A stretch of DNA of 64,000 nucleotides from Botryosphaeria dothidea (Eukaryota > Ascomycota > Dothideomycetes > Botryosphaeriales > Botryosphaeriaceae), in contig WWBZ02000040.1 of assembly GCA_011503125.2 (NCBI GenBank), positions 4,154,001-4,218,000 of the forward strand, in the 5' to 3' direction. The position numbers and the translations under genes were made by a program. Below, piece after piece: positions 10,063 to 21,767 of the stretch; the first letter of the stretch is position 1; every line of letters starts with the position of its first letter. The notes under the pieces were generated by a model. It ran no database searches. It was not told the DNA's origin and saw only the letters and a list, made by a program, of their open reading frames with translations.

Positions 10063-12515
10063 ATGGAACGCAGAGAGCTTTCTCGGAGTTCAATTATCAC
10101 TATATTACCGAACGGTGATTGTGACAAGTCTGAAGGCTTGCGGATGTCAGCTGGAACCTTGATGCGGTACCTGAACGTCATGCACACATTATCAGAAGAA
10201 ATAGACGAACAGAACATCACTCCGCTGGAAGAACTCCACGCCTTCTACGGAGATCTCACTGAGGACACCATTTCGAGGTTATGTGAGACATTCCGGGCTT
10301 TAGAGATCGATGATTCAAGTTGCGGAGGGGTCATTCGCTCTCACAAAACTAAGGGTGAACGCCCGTTCTTTATCCATCCTCTCCGTCTCGAAATCCTGGA
10401 CCGCAGAACTGGAAAGTGGTTCAGATTCAAGTCTCCTTCGCGAGGCAAGACACTCTTCCAGGCCTCCCACGTCTGACGGCCTCTACGGACGATGGTTGCC
10501 AGTTTTGCTCTCTGCTGATATCCGCTCTACGAAATCGAGGACTGACTGAGCGACAATCGACCGAGCGTACCCTGTCCGTTACCCAGGCCCAATACGAATG
10601 GCATGCCGAGCTTAAGAAATCGGAAGAGGAGGACGATGATCCTCTAGATGATGGATCTTTGCATCTGCTCTCTCTACGGGTTGAAGTGGGTGGTAACGAG
10701 CCTTTCAAATAGTGGTTCAGGATCAGTACTCCCCCTGGTAAGCTGATCGCATTTCTGATTCAGCATTCAAACAGCTAACTTACATTCCGATAGTCGCACC
10801 CGCGTATTGGCTGAATATCAAAAGACGGCTACCGCTAGAGACGGTCAATTCACGTTCAAGTCATGGTTAGACGAACACATCAAAATATGCAGCCAATGCC
10901 AGAAACCAACGCAGGCGCAACATCCAACGCGGCTCATCGACGTGGGAGCTTCATCCGGCCAAGAACCACGGCTTGTCATAACGTCAGAGCACCCAGAAAT
11001 CTTCAACCCACCAGAGCAGGAACCACCAGGCTACTTGGGCCCTCAGCTATTGCTGGGGAGGTGCATCAGCGGACAGGTACAAGACCACAAAGAAAACCCT
11101 GGACGAAAACTGTTAGCAGATGCCCTCGCACAAGTTTCCTGCAGTATGCTATGATGCAATCCGCGTGACGCGAGAGTTGGGCTTTCGATACATTTGGATT
11201 GACGCATTCTGCATCGTCCAAGCAGGCCCAGAGGGAGACGACGAAGACTGGCAGCAAGAGTCTCTGAAGTTGACCGAAACCTACGGCAACGCATTTCTGA
11301 CCATCATCCCACATCAGAGCAAATCAAGAGATGAGGGGTTCTGGCCCGCACGTTCCAAAAGCGCAAGGATATACTTCTTCAAAATGAAACAGAGGTTTCC
11401 CGGAGCATATTGGGTCCACGAAGTGCCACCCGAGCTCGAGGATCCCAGTCTGGAAGACTACCAGCAATAACTACAGCTATCGCAGCATACGTAAGGTTTT
11501 GTGTCCGAGGAGAAACGTGATTCGAGGTGGAACACTCGTGGCTGGACAATCCACGAGGCCTTGATGTCTCCACGAAAGCTGAGGTTCGGCGCAAGATCAG
11601 TACAGTTCGAGTGCTATGGCCGCCATTCTTTCGAGCGAACGCTGCGGCCGATTCCCGTTCTAGCTCCCTTCGAGAACTACCACTGGGTTCAGTCTATGGA
11701 TAAGCATGGGAGCTCCCGCGACATCATCGGCCGTTTCTGGACTGCCAGCAAAGCCTTTTTCACGGACAGGTAATTCGGCAGACCGACTGACCGCCTTCCT
11801 GACATATCCTCCTTTGCTAAACTCATCAACGAAAAAATAGGTGGCGACCAATATGTCGCAGGCATACTCCGCTCAGACATCCATCGCGGTCTCCTGTGGA
11901 AAAAGGAGCCAGAGAATAGATGCGCATGTCGACACGTCGTTTTTCAGTCCTGGAAAGGACTATGTTGGTCCTTCATGGACCTGGACGTCGACCCGATCGA
12001 TTCGGTACCCGGGAGAGGCCTGGGCAATCAACGACGTAACACAAGCTGACTGCGATGTTCACGTTGAGGTTGAACTTGAAGACAAGGGACACCCATACGG
12101 CCGCGTCAGGAACGGCCACATTTTCATGGCCTCCCAGCCGTATCGTTCCGATTCAATGCGACTGTATACACGCGAAAACGAACTGATCCTGGAGGACGAT
12201 CTAGATTTCTGGGCCGAGATCGACCTTGACTGGACTGTGCAGCTGGGGGAAGGTGAAAGGCTCCTGATATCGGATGCGCCTCAAAACCAAAAGCATCCGC
12301 TATGGGGGTCTCACGGACCACTGAAGGACATGTGCTTGGTGCCATTGATCCAACATGGTGACCCGGAGAGAATGGAACAACAGACATGTGGCCTGAGTGT
12401 AATTCCCTTCCCGGACCAAGGTGATGACGCATGGATGAGAGCTGGAGTCTTTCAGTGTGACGCAACTTGGATACTTGCCGAACAGTGCGCCTGGGAGATC
12501 CTTAAGGTCTACTAA
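10063..12515 (+). pseudogene. HET-domain (heterokaryon incompatibility) protein pseudogene
   Basis: HET-domain proteins take part in non-self recognition and incompatibility cell death in filamentous ascomycetes. Hallmarks occur in order on the + strand: an N-terminal GLPRLTASTDDGCQFC block, ALSYCWGG near 11039, DAIRVTRELGFRYIWID with CIVQ near 11160-11220, TETYGNAFLTII, RWNTRGWTIHEALMS near 11530, DIHRGLLWK near 11875, and the C-terminal YVGPSWTW region ending at 12515. They lie in different frames. Frame changes occur near 10440, 11030 and 11915. In-frame stops are TAG 10710-10712, TAG 11114-11116, TAA 11468-11470, TAA 11492-11494 and TAA 11771-11773. A normal-looking intron remains at about 10738-10793. 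The gene is therefore an old full-length copy decayed by scattered indels and substitutions, not by RIP, since it is not AT-rich. Confidence 0.88.
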
Positions 12516-13366
12516 TCCCACGATGTTGCGAGGTGGGATTAGCATGCCATGAGGCCGCCACTCCGGAACACCCGCGGGCAGCGCGGCAGATCCTGAGGTT
12601 CACCCTGGACGCGCACAACCCGGCTGAGATCCAATCAAGCCTTTCAAAGGAATGCCTCGAACCGGGATTTCTTGTGGGGACCTGAAGTGTTCGCCCGGGC
12701 CGTTCTATCACTGAAAATGTACTGCATGGAAGTCTGACGAATGCTCTCATTTTCCATACGTTCACCTTGAAAATGGCACGTGGCTGCTGGGTTCAGGTTG
12801 CCATTTGACTCTTTGGCAAACGCGAAAAATATTCAGAGACCGAGAAGTACGAACGGAGACGCCAGGAAGTCCTTTGGCCTTGTTCAATCTTAATTAAGGT
12901 TCCTCGCGTGCTGTATCCTTTTCGGGCTTTTCAAAATTCACTACGGATTTTGGAAACGTCCTCGTATGTATTCTCGCATCCCTTCTTTTCATGAAGTCAC
13001 GTCACAAATCTGGCTTTCGTATACAAGAATGGGCGTCAGCCAAGAGACTGGATCCTTCAAACCTCGGACTGCGCTTGCCCAGTCAGATGTTTCACGATAG
13101 TAGGGCTATGGAGACAAGTCCCGGAGTATTCTTTCCTGTTATACCGTTTAGTTACTTTATCACGTCGAATTCGTTTTGGTGAGGCCGTCCTCACGCTGTC
13201 AGACGGCCTCAACCATAGCAAAAGAAAAAGGTTTCAGGTTACTATTTTACCGCACATCACCAGAAAAGACAAGATTAAAGACCAAGATGGTAGATGACCG
13301 TAAACTGACGAAGCAACAACCGTCCTACCCTCCTGCCCTCCACCACCACCACCTCTACCACGATCT
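12516..13366. other. spacer with one hairpin
   Basis: No gene is supported here. Short frames on both strands look like noise. A perfect 9-bp inverted repeat at 13181-13210 is listed separately. Confidence 0.45.
13181..13210. other. inverted repeat (9-bp stem, 12-nt loop)
   Basis: GAGGCCGTC at 13181-13189 is matched by GACGGCCTC at 13202-13210. It could form a stem-loop but lies in a gene-poor stretch and has no assigned role. Confidence 0.5.
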
Positions 13367-13640
13367 TCAAAACCTCTGCGACTGCCGCCTGGACCGGCTC
13401 GCCTTGTAGTTCTTCTCCAGGATGTCCACGGCCTTCTGCCTCACAGGCGCCGCCGCGTCCACGTGCCCGCCCCACGCGGCGTAGCTGAGGGACGTCCAGC
13501 CGCCGGGGCTCGACGTGTCGATAGCCTCGTGGGGGAGGGGGGAAGGCTGAGGAGAGCTCGCACAGCGGCGGTGTTGCCGTGCTTGGGGGCGAGTATGAGC
13601 GAGGTGAGGGGTTAAATTCTGCATGAAGAGTCGCGCGGGT
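13367..13640 (-). pseudogene. ankyrin-repeat protein relic (C-terminal end)
   Basis: On the - strand one frame gives an ankyrin-like helix pair (PLTSLILAPKHGNTAAVRAL). After a frame change near 13540, another frame gives GGWTSLSYAAWGGHVDAA, the typical G-x-T-x-L-x-x-A-A-x-x-G-H pattern. It then ends as ILEKNYKASRSRRQS and a stop at 13367. No upstream repeats are visible before the hAT-disrupted gene, so this is a short broken remnant. Ankyrin modules mediate protein contacts; nothing more specific can be said. Confidence 0.6.
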
Positions 13641-14318
13641 GGGTGCTCCAGGCGGAAGTGACATGACCTCAATCGAGAAACTACGCAAAATATCGACATC
13701 TTGGCCCGCTAGCTCGCTGACGGGTCCGCTTACGGAGAGGGATCCAATGCATCCCAGCTTCTCTACTTCCCTCTCAGTCCATCGCTACAATTCCGCATCG
13801 TTCCTTCTATCATCTCCAGAACAATCGATCCGACAAGAATAAAGCGTCGGTCAAGCAGGTTCCTGTTCTCCATTCACTTGAATTGACAAAAATGAATTCA
13901 AATACACGCAAAGCTCCTCAGGATAATTCCTCAAATTCAGTAAACTAAAACGGAACAGATGTTCGGACAAGCTAGTTTGGTACAATTGTTGGCCCATTAT
14001 GTCAACGACATCCAGGGAGTTCTGGATCAGATATGCACGAGTTCTACAAGCAACCTGGCATTCCTGGAGGGCATGGACGACAAATTGAATTAGACGGATC
14101 TCGAACGCAGCAATTATTTCGATCAAAGTACGGCCCGAAGTCACAGTAATTGAAGTCCTAAATAAAAAGATAAGTATCTTAAATATTAACACGTCATTGG
14201 ACAATGGTACCGTGCAGTATATAATTATTATAAATTACCCGAGTTGTATTAAGTACTTATATACTTACGCAGTAGTGACCAGGATACGTTGATTGCATAC
14301 AGCCGGTCGCTGCAGAAG

Positions 14319-17202
14319 CAGGGTGGGGAACAATTCAACGACATTGCAACGCATTGAGCGTTGATTGAAGCTTGGCAATTCAACGCAACGTCAACGAGGC
14401 TTACTAGAGGCTCAATCAACGTCAACGTGATGCCTCGTTGATTGTCAATTATTGAGCACGTTGAGCTAGCCCGCGAGGTAGCCCCCAGCCAGCCATAGCC
14501 TACCTAGTCTCTAGCTATCACCACCTCTCCAGCTTAGTATTAAGTTTACCAAGCCGGAGTAACGTTCTTACAGATGATCCGATTAGCTAATCAATTTTGA
14601 ATTCGCACAGAGCCGCAGTCTTACTCTAACAACCCTCATCGCTATCGCCGCCGCCTTACTGCCTATTATAGATACGGATAACGCTTCTTCAGTTGTTTCT
14701 ACCATCTCTTCTGTTCCAGCAGGCCTTTTGACTACCAGACCACCCACAAATGCAGCGATAGAAGGCCGTGGCCCAGAGCGCGAGGGCTGGGAGAGCTTCC
14801 CCTGGCAGTACTTTGCAGGCTACACTATTAACGAGAACTCCAAGCGCATTAGCTAGACCTGGAACTACGGCTTCGATATCCGCAGTGCTTTAGGCACTAG
14901 CCACTGGGTTTGTAAGCCTTGTATAAGGATGCGGCGTCGCCCAATAAGCCTCGCCGCTGCAGGCACAGCTAACCAAGCTCATCACCTTGTTAAAGAGCAC
15001 TCAATCGCGGATCTAACTGGCAAGCGCTCAGCGAAGCCTGCCAGGATCTTAATTGCTACCCGGCTTCAGCTAGATCCTAAGAAGTCAGAGGAACAAGCCC
15101 TACTAAACAAGCTAATTTGCAGCTTTAATCCAGCGTACTTTTAGAAGCTTCTCGTCGATTAGATTGCGCACGATAATATTCCGTTTCGCAAAGTAGAGAG
15201 TGAGCCATTTTGCCGCCTTATCGAGTATCTAAACCCCGCCGTCTCGCAAGCCGGATGCCTGCCCACTCACAAAACTATCCGCAAATAGCTAATCGACGAG
15301 TTTAATCGACATAAGGGCATCGTCTCAGAGCTTCTTCAGGGCTCGCCTGGCCTTATATACCTCTCACTTGACGGCTGGACGTCACGCAATAATAAGAGCT
15401 TGCTTAGGGTTATTGTCCACTTCCTTACATCTACTAGCAAGCTAAGGCAGTTTACCCTCGGGCTCCCCGAGCTTAATAGGCATAATGGATGTGATCTAGC
15501 TGGGCAGGTTGCGCAGGTCTTAGCTGAATGGGGCCTTACCAACAAGATTAGATATTTCGTTATAGATAACGCTAGTAATAACGACTCTTGCCTTAAAGAT
15601 CTTACTAAAGAGTTCGGTTTTAACGTTAAGCGGCGCCGCCTCCGTTATACCGGATATATCATTAACCTCGTTATACGTTAGATCCTTTTTAGCGACGATG
15701 CTAATCTATTTAAGGCTAAATATAGTTATCCGCACGAACTGCTCGCCGAACACGTCCTTTGGCGGAAGAAGGGGCCGCTTAGCAAACTCTACAATATCGT
15801 ATACTAGATCTATCGCTCCTTAAAGCTTCGTAAGAAGCTTCGCAAGCTTCAGGCAGATAATCTAGATAATATAGGCATTTATAAGGTTATCCTAGATAAC
15901 GCCACTCGATGGAACTCTACTAACGCGATGCTCGAGCGTGCCCTTAAGCTTTAGCGATATATTAACACACTCGTGCTGGCGGAGGTCCTTGAATGGGAGT
16001 CGTACACGCGAAAGCTTACCTAGTAAGGCCGGCGGCCGCGCCGCAAGAAGCCGGCGATTATCGACGATTACCTAACGACCGAGGACTGGGCGACGCTTAG
16101 TAAGTATTACTCTATTCTTTAGCCCTTTAAGGATGTTACTATGCGACTGCAGGGCAACCTAACAGATGGCGAGTTTAGCGCGCTTTAGGAGGTACTGCCT
16201 GTAATAGAGTTCCTTCTTAACTATCTAGAGGAGGTTAAAGATCGCGATGACGTCTATTTAGAGGAGCATTTTAAGGTAAACATCTCATTAGGCTGGGCTA
16301 AGCTTAATAAGTACTATACCTTGCTCGACGAGACACCAGCCTATACTACAGCGATTATGCTACACCCGGGGTTCCGCTGGGCCTGGATTAAGAGTACCTA
16401 GGCAGAGAGGCAGGACTAGATCAGTAACGCGAGAGCTAGAGTCAGGAATCTCTGGGACAGCGAGTATAAAACTCAACCCCTCTTAGCTAAAGAAGTAATA
16501 GATCCCCCGCCACTAAAGCGCCGCGGCGGCGGCGAGTCAAGCAGTAGCTTTGCCAGCTAGCTATAGTCATCCAGGACTCCCAGAAAAGCCCCTGCAGCTA
16601 CAGAGGTTGATGAGTACACTATCTAGTAGAATAAAGCCTCTCCACTGGACAGTAAACACGAGAATCCGATCTAGTACTGGCTCCTACGCCAAAAGCAGTA
16701 CCCACGGCTCTCGCGCATGGCCCTAGACCTTTTCTTAATCCTAGTAATATTAACAGAGGTCGAAAGAGTGTTTAGCTTAGCTGGGCAGATGGTCACACCT
16801 ATTAGGAATCACTTAGAGGGCAATACGATAGCAGTGGCATAGGTGCTGCGGTCATGGGTGGCTTCTGGGGTTATTAAGAGGTGAATAATAGCCATAGGGA
16901 CAATAGCGAAGATAGTCACAGCATATAAGGAGGCCCCGAAGGCGCCACAAGCACCAGCAGAAGCGTTTTTAATATGTTGGCTAGCTATTATAGGGAAAAT
17001 TGTATATAACTTACAGGCCTCTGGTCTCAACACCATGCCAAGCATCGTTATTCTTAGTCAGCATTGCGACGTACTCAATCAATTTCAATTGACCTATTCG
17101 TTGATCAACGTCAATCAACGTTAACTGCTCTTAGGCTACGGCTTGGCAACGCAACGTCAACGAGGCCCCTCGTTGATTGACGTTGCGTTGTTCCCCACCC
17201 TG
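14319..17202 (+). mobile_element. hAT-superfamily DNA transposon (2,884 bp)
   Basis: The terminal inverted repeat CAGGGTGGGGAACAA at the left is matched exactly by TTGTTCCCCACCCTG at the right. An 8-bp target duplication TGCAGAAG lies at 14311-14318 and 17203-17210, the length expected for hAT. Subterminal regions are full of short direct and inverted copies of CAACGTCAACGAGGC-like units, also common in hAT elements. The + strand holds a degenerate transposase with an N-terminal BED-type zinc finger and a C-terminal hAT dimerisation region. Confidence 0.95.
14680..16884 (+). pseudogene. hAT transposase, inactivated
   Basis: The frame runs with interruptions from a Ser/Thr-rich start through a BED finger (WVCKPC...HHLVKEH near 14910-15000). 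The RNase H-like core contains SLDGWTS near 15375 and VIDNASNN near 15570. It ends in the hATC dimerisation block (YPRLSRMALDLFLI...ERVFS near 16695-16790) and TGA at 16882-16884. The many internal stops I checked are TAG, replacing expected Gln (CAG) or Trp (TGG) codons, which is what C-to-T at CpA on either strand produces. The transposase cannot be translated, so the element would need help to move. Confidence 0.88.
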
Positions 17203-17391
17203 TGCAGAAGGGGGTTGAGTTCCCGCTGGACACTATTAATCTGTGTTAGAAGAATTAATGTTCGGAATACTTAAGATACACACTGAAATTGCCCATCCGT
17301 TACCCGGACATAAACCCTTCCCTAAAATGGTACATTTTTCCGCACCTGCGACACTGTATAGAGCGATTTGAGAAAGAATATAGAACTTCAT

Positions 17392-19906
17392 TTTTGAAGT
17401 CGGAATGATTCTTCGAAAAAGCTTTGAAGGTATAATGTAAGAAGGCATATTAGTATTTATATTCTACTCGAATATATATCAATAGTAATAATATACTACT
17501 TATATTATTACCTTCTCTTTATTAAAATCTCGCTATTTCGTCTTCCAGTAAACTATAAAAGCGTAATTTTAGCACTGCTCCGCCTTACTAGATTACGAAT
17601 CCTGTTGCCGTGTTACTAACGTCTGGCGTAACGCTATAGCGATATAGTCTCCAGTTGAACCGGGTATTTGGGTCCCCGGTTGATACGGATACTGGCGCTG
17701 CTGCTGTTCATCGTTGCTAATGGTTACTAACTATGCCTTTCCATAATTCTGTAGATATATTATTACTTTGTTCTTAGGTTTCAGGTTGGCGAGAACTTAT
17801 CCTAGCCCCTAAGCAACAGTCCTGTTATTTTGTCGCTGAGGACTAGTGGTGATGATCGCCTGGGCGTCTCCTTTGCCTTGCAACTACAATCAACCAGTCG
17901 GACGGCCCACTCGCGCGTGCTACGACAAGCAAGGCCGACGATGAATGGGAAGCACGCCAGAATACCGGCACACCCTGCACCACGTAGCCCGCTACCTGCT
18001 CGCAAAACCTGCTCATAAGTTAATAAAACAATTTTGATTTGAAAAGCTATTAATCTACCGTAAGCCGTTCTAAACTCTGTCGAAGATCGTGAAGGTTATG
18101 TTATTGGGGCGCGGTTCCAAGAGACATCGATATAATTAAGAGTAGCAACTGGGTAAGACGTAAAGACTGATTCTATTAACTATGAGCTTGGAACAAGTGG
18201 TCGTCGCTTTTATCATGCGATGGAAAAAATCATGTTTGCTAATAATCATATGGAGCACTAGCTTGCAAAAGGTTCGCTTCGCGCACCACATGTCAGCCGG
18301 AACCCGGATTACGATGGACATGATCTGGACTGCTGGTAGACGAATCCGATAACAAATATATGAGAAATTCCCCAATCAGTTTTACATCACGCACTTTCGT
18401 AACTGAACGGTGGCAATTGCTGATTCAAATGCACGATTAGCGAGTCAGATGTGATAAAGAGCATGTTTCCTCTTTTCCTCACATCTCTGCGTCATTGCAT
18501 AGACATTCAGCTCGGGGACAACCTCCCCGTTCTGGAAGGGGCAATAACCATCCAAAGTTCGAGTTCATGAGTCTACCGATCTCATTGCGATTCGGCGCCT
18601 GCCACGATGATCATGTTCCAACCCCTATTGACGTGGTCAATTGATCTGCCAAAGTTTCTCTAAACGACCGGTAACTTCGAGCAAGAGTCGCGTCAACGCA
18701 CCCGACAAACTCCCCTCGGGTCCTGGCGTGCCACGTCGTGGTTTCCCGGCTCTCCAAGACGAACGAAAGACGTCTTGGCCACAGCTCTGCTGGTCGAAAG
18801 TACCCTTGTTTATTCCAACCCAAAGCCATCTTGCAGAGCAGCCAGCACTCCGTTGGAGGAATCACCGAATGGATGTGACTTCCCGTCTCCTCCCTTCTAG
18901 CAATTGATCAGTCACACGCTGCAACCCCGTGATTCTGCGACCGCATGATATCGTCTTTCACGATACAGCTTTTGTTGTCACAAGCTGCAAAAGCGTCGAT
19001 TGGTTAGGAGACACTCGTTGTTGCGCAACACATAGCGCGCGGTGTAGTCCATTGCGATGTCGAGGCGAAGTAGCGTGAGCCCGCCGCGCACAGAGAGGTG
19101 GGAATAGCAACGGGACAAAATCGACCAGTGCGGAGAATAGGACTGACGCACGGGAATGACGAGAACAAGGTTGAGGTCGAGGTCGAGACAGCAGATTACG
19201 AAAAAAAAACACGGGGGGCTGTCCGCCATCGCCGGCAAAAAGGCAGGGTTTACACTGTTGCCGGAAGCGAAAAGAAAGGCATCCGAGCTCCGGCCGGGAG
19301 GCGGGCTCTCCGAACTCACCCGGCACTTCATCCGGCTTATCCGAGGTAACTTTGTCCACAGCAGAGAACTGTGAAGCGTGACTTGTTAGCGACGTGGTCG
19401 AGCTCATGATAGGTTGTGGGATGATTAGATCTCCGGTGGGATGGTTAGATCTCCGGTGGAAGTGTTGCTTAATCTTCTTGATTGCAGCGATCTGCTCAGT
19501 TTCTCGGTGCTCCATTTGATATATCCCCTTTAGAGTTATTGCCGATATTTCTTAGCTTCTCGTACATACCCTTAAACTCTTCCTTAGGGTCGTTCATGAC
19601 TTAAGGGTCAATAAGGCTGGTAATGCGCACCTCGAAGGGTTCATCCATGTCCCGTTGTTAGCGGGCATGTTCGGCTGAGTACGTGAGGAAGGAGATGGAG
19701 GCTTGTTAGTATCGCTGTAGGAGAGTGTGTTGTAGCAGATGATTAGGCCTTGAACTTCAAGAGAACTATACTTTTGTACATGAAGAACAGTTGCTACGCA
19801 TTCTGCAAGGCTAGACTCCATCATGACATTACCTCCAAAAACTAAGTTCTGAGTGGCCAATGTGAAGGAAAGAGTCAAAGATAATTGACGCAACCCCGCT
19901 TAACCA
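17392..19906. other. 2.5 kb without a supportable gene, AT-rich at its left end
   Basis: About 17450-17580 is AT-rich and TA-dense, like a RIP-damaged repeat scrap. The rest has normal composition. A 185-codon - strand frame at 18958-19515 (Arg-, Pro- and Phe-rich) has no recognisable domain and may be noise. No transposon ends or RNA genes were seen. Confidence 0.4.
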
Positions 19907-21235
19907 ATGTCAGAAGAAGAGTTTCTTGAAGCCAGAAAGAAGCTCTTGCAGAAGATGGACCTTCGCCTTTGTGCTTCCGTCTGGCCAATTTCCATCATAA
20001 ACTACCTGGATAGAGCATGTTTGAAGCAGTCTCGTCATTGTGGAAAGATATGTGCTGAAACCTTGGTAACAGAACAAGGTCGCTTGAACGCTGGAGCTAC
20101 GGTTTCAATCTCGTCGCTGTGTTCTTCTGCCTGCAAGTCGCCAGCGCGACCTCCAAGTTCTTTCCCTCGGTAGCGCAGACACTGGGATAAAACCGTGTGA
20201 CAACCCTGCTCCTAACTGTGCACCTCTACCAGGGTGTTCAAACAAGCAACTAGCAATCGAGTCTTACATAGCAAGCGCTTACCAAGACCTTTTCTTGCCA
20301 AGGAAAGTAGTAAGTTTAGCAGACTCAGCAAGCGCTTATAAGCTTAAAAGAACAATTAAAACTACGTAGAATAGAGTCTCGGACATCTATGCGGAAATTA
20401 CGCGTACAAATACGCGTATAAAGATGAATATATTAAGAATTTTAAGTAGAACACTAAATACGAAAAACTTCCATGACGGCCTTTTTCTATAGATTAGTAG
20501 TTAAAATACTATTCCTAGAGTTTTATTGTAAGAGTTTAGGTGGAAACTTATTAGATTACTACTCTCTTATAAGTTTTATCTACTCCGAACGTTCCGAGGG
20601 CTTCTCTTACTACTCTTACTTACGCAATTCACTAAGAATTATCCTAGTAAATAAAGACGCTTACTAGAGAGGCCCTCGTGCTGATTGGATACAATAAATA
20701 CTTCCTTGCTAGCTTGCTTCAATTGTGAATTTCGGCTTACTTGCAGGACACCCTGACCCTACATCGTGGGCCTCATATTCTTCATTGCGAACAACTGGAT
20801 CGTTGACCGCCTGAACGGCTCTTCCTTCCACCTCATGTGGCCGCTGGCACTGGCCATCGTTGGCTTCGTCTTCGCCGCTGTCAGCCTCAACACGGGCGCA
20901 CGATACTTCGCCATGATCCTCATGGTCGGCGGCGGCCACGGCGCCAACGCCTTCGTCCTCGCATGGGCCCAGAAGACCGTGCTGCCGCCGTGGCTTTAGT
21001 GACCGCCGTCGGGAACATCTCCCAGGTGTGGTCGTACATCCATGCCGACACGGCCAAGCCGCGCTACGTACTAGCCATGAGCGTCAACTCTGCGTCCGCT
21101 CTCGGCTGCATTCTCCTTTCACTGTTCTTGCGCAAGGTCGTGCAGCATGTTAACAGAAATATTGAGTCTGGTACGAATGTGGCTCCGGTCATGAAGGGTG
21201 AAGTTTCAAGGTTGAGGGATTGTCTTAAGTCTTAG
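19907..21235 (+). pseudogene. MFS anion:cation symporter (allantoate permease/Dal5-like), decayed
   Basis: The N-terminal exon (19907 on) reads EEEFLEARKKLLQKMDLRLC then SIINYLDR, the cytoplasmic start and first membrane helix of Dal5-type permeases. The central transporter is missing. It is replaced by AT-rich, stop-filled sequence at about 20200-20700. Membrane-spanning sequence resumes at 20745 (LNGSSFHLMWPLALAIVGFVFAAVSLNTG), then changes frame near 20995 into VGNISQVWSYI and the last helices, ending at 21235. Members import small organic anions such as allantoate, ureidosuccinate or vitamins. This copy cannot be functional. Its position beside a Zn2Cys6 regulator and catabolic enzymes suggests it was the uptake component of a cluster. 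Confidence 0.72.
20200..20700. repeat. AT-rich, RIP-like insertion within the permease relic
   Basis: Composition shifts abruptly to TA-rich sequence with frequent TAG/CTA, like the repeat block after 47.5 kb. Reading frames are full of stops and no element family was recognisable. It sits where the central helices of the permease should be, so it either caused or followed the loss of that segment. Terminal repeats were not found. Confidence 0.5.
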
Positions 21236-21767
21236 GAGAAGCGTGAGGCATGCAAGGCCCTCTATGCCACGTATGGTGGGTGCAGATGATTTTACGGAGG
21301 TGGGACCCTCAGGATTCGGTACTTGTCACAAGTGAATCACACCGCTCCTCAAATGTGTCGGATGAACAAAGCATGAATGTCGATTGTTAAATTTGCGTCC
21401 AGTGGTATACAAGGCAATTACCGAGTGAGAAGTGCATCTTTCTGGAGATGAAGAGCCCTCTTACTCTGGCATTCATCACTTCGATCAGTCGAGGTACAAC
21501 ATCCATCAGATCAAGAAATCCCAAATCGAACATAGTCTGAGAGATAAAAGTAGCTCATCATCCAGTTCAGATCGAACCACGTGCTCATGTCCCCTAGTTA
21601 GTCATAGAACAGTTCAGTTTCGAAAGAAAATTCGGTGTCGGCCCGTCCGAAAGGGCGCAGTACTTCATCGTGTTCCACACCGAGGGCGGCATTATCACGT
21701 CCTGGCGTATCGCTTTGAGCGTTCCGATCGCTCTGAAGCTGCCTCTCTTCAGATTGAGAAACTGGTT

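Larger units (their letters stand above)
14044..17391 (-). pseudogene. small secreted cysteine-rich protein gene, split by a hAT transposon
   Basis: On the - strand exon 1 (17391-17284) starts with a signal-peptide-like segment, MKFYILSQIALYSVAGA, then two Cys. Intron 1 is 17283-17233. Exon 2 begins at 17232 and is interrupted at 17203 by the hAT element; it resumes at 14318/14310 and ends at 14269. Intron 2 is 14268-14158 (GTAAGT...TTTAG) and exon 3 is 14157-14044, ending in TAG. All three exons are phase 0. Counting the target duplication once gives 97 codons plus stop, with 11 cysteines, including the GPYFDRNNCC region in exon 3. The cysteines fall in the same frame in every exon, which is why I prefer this frame over the longer Cys-poor frame overlapping 13851-14204. 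Small size, signal peptide and Cys richness fit an effector-like or antimicrobial secreted protein. I recognise no family, and function is unknown. Confidence 0.68.

Noticed and set aside
11767..11780. A 12-nt intron to skip the TAA at 11771 in the HET relic
   Set aside because: Far below the minimum size of fungal introns; the stop is one of several lesions.
13851..14204. A 117-codon - strand frame at the 3' side of the hAT
   Set aside because: It overlaps exon 3 of the cysteine-rich gene in another frame, runs through the likely intron 2 acceptor and has no domain. The Cys-rich frame is consistent over three exons.
18958..19515. A 185-codon - strand frame
   Set aside because: No recognisable domain, unusual Arg/Pro/Phe mix, no partner exons; kept only as a remark in the spacer entry.
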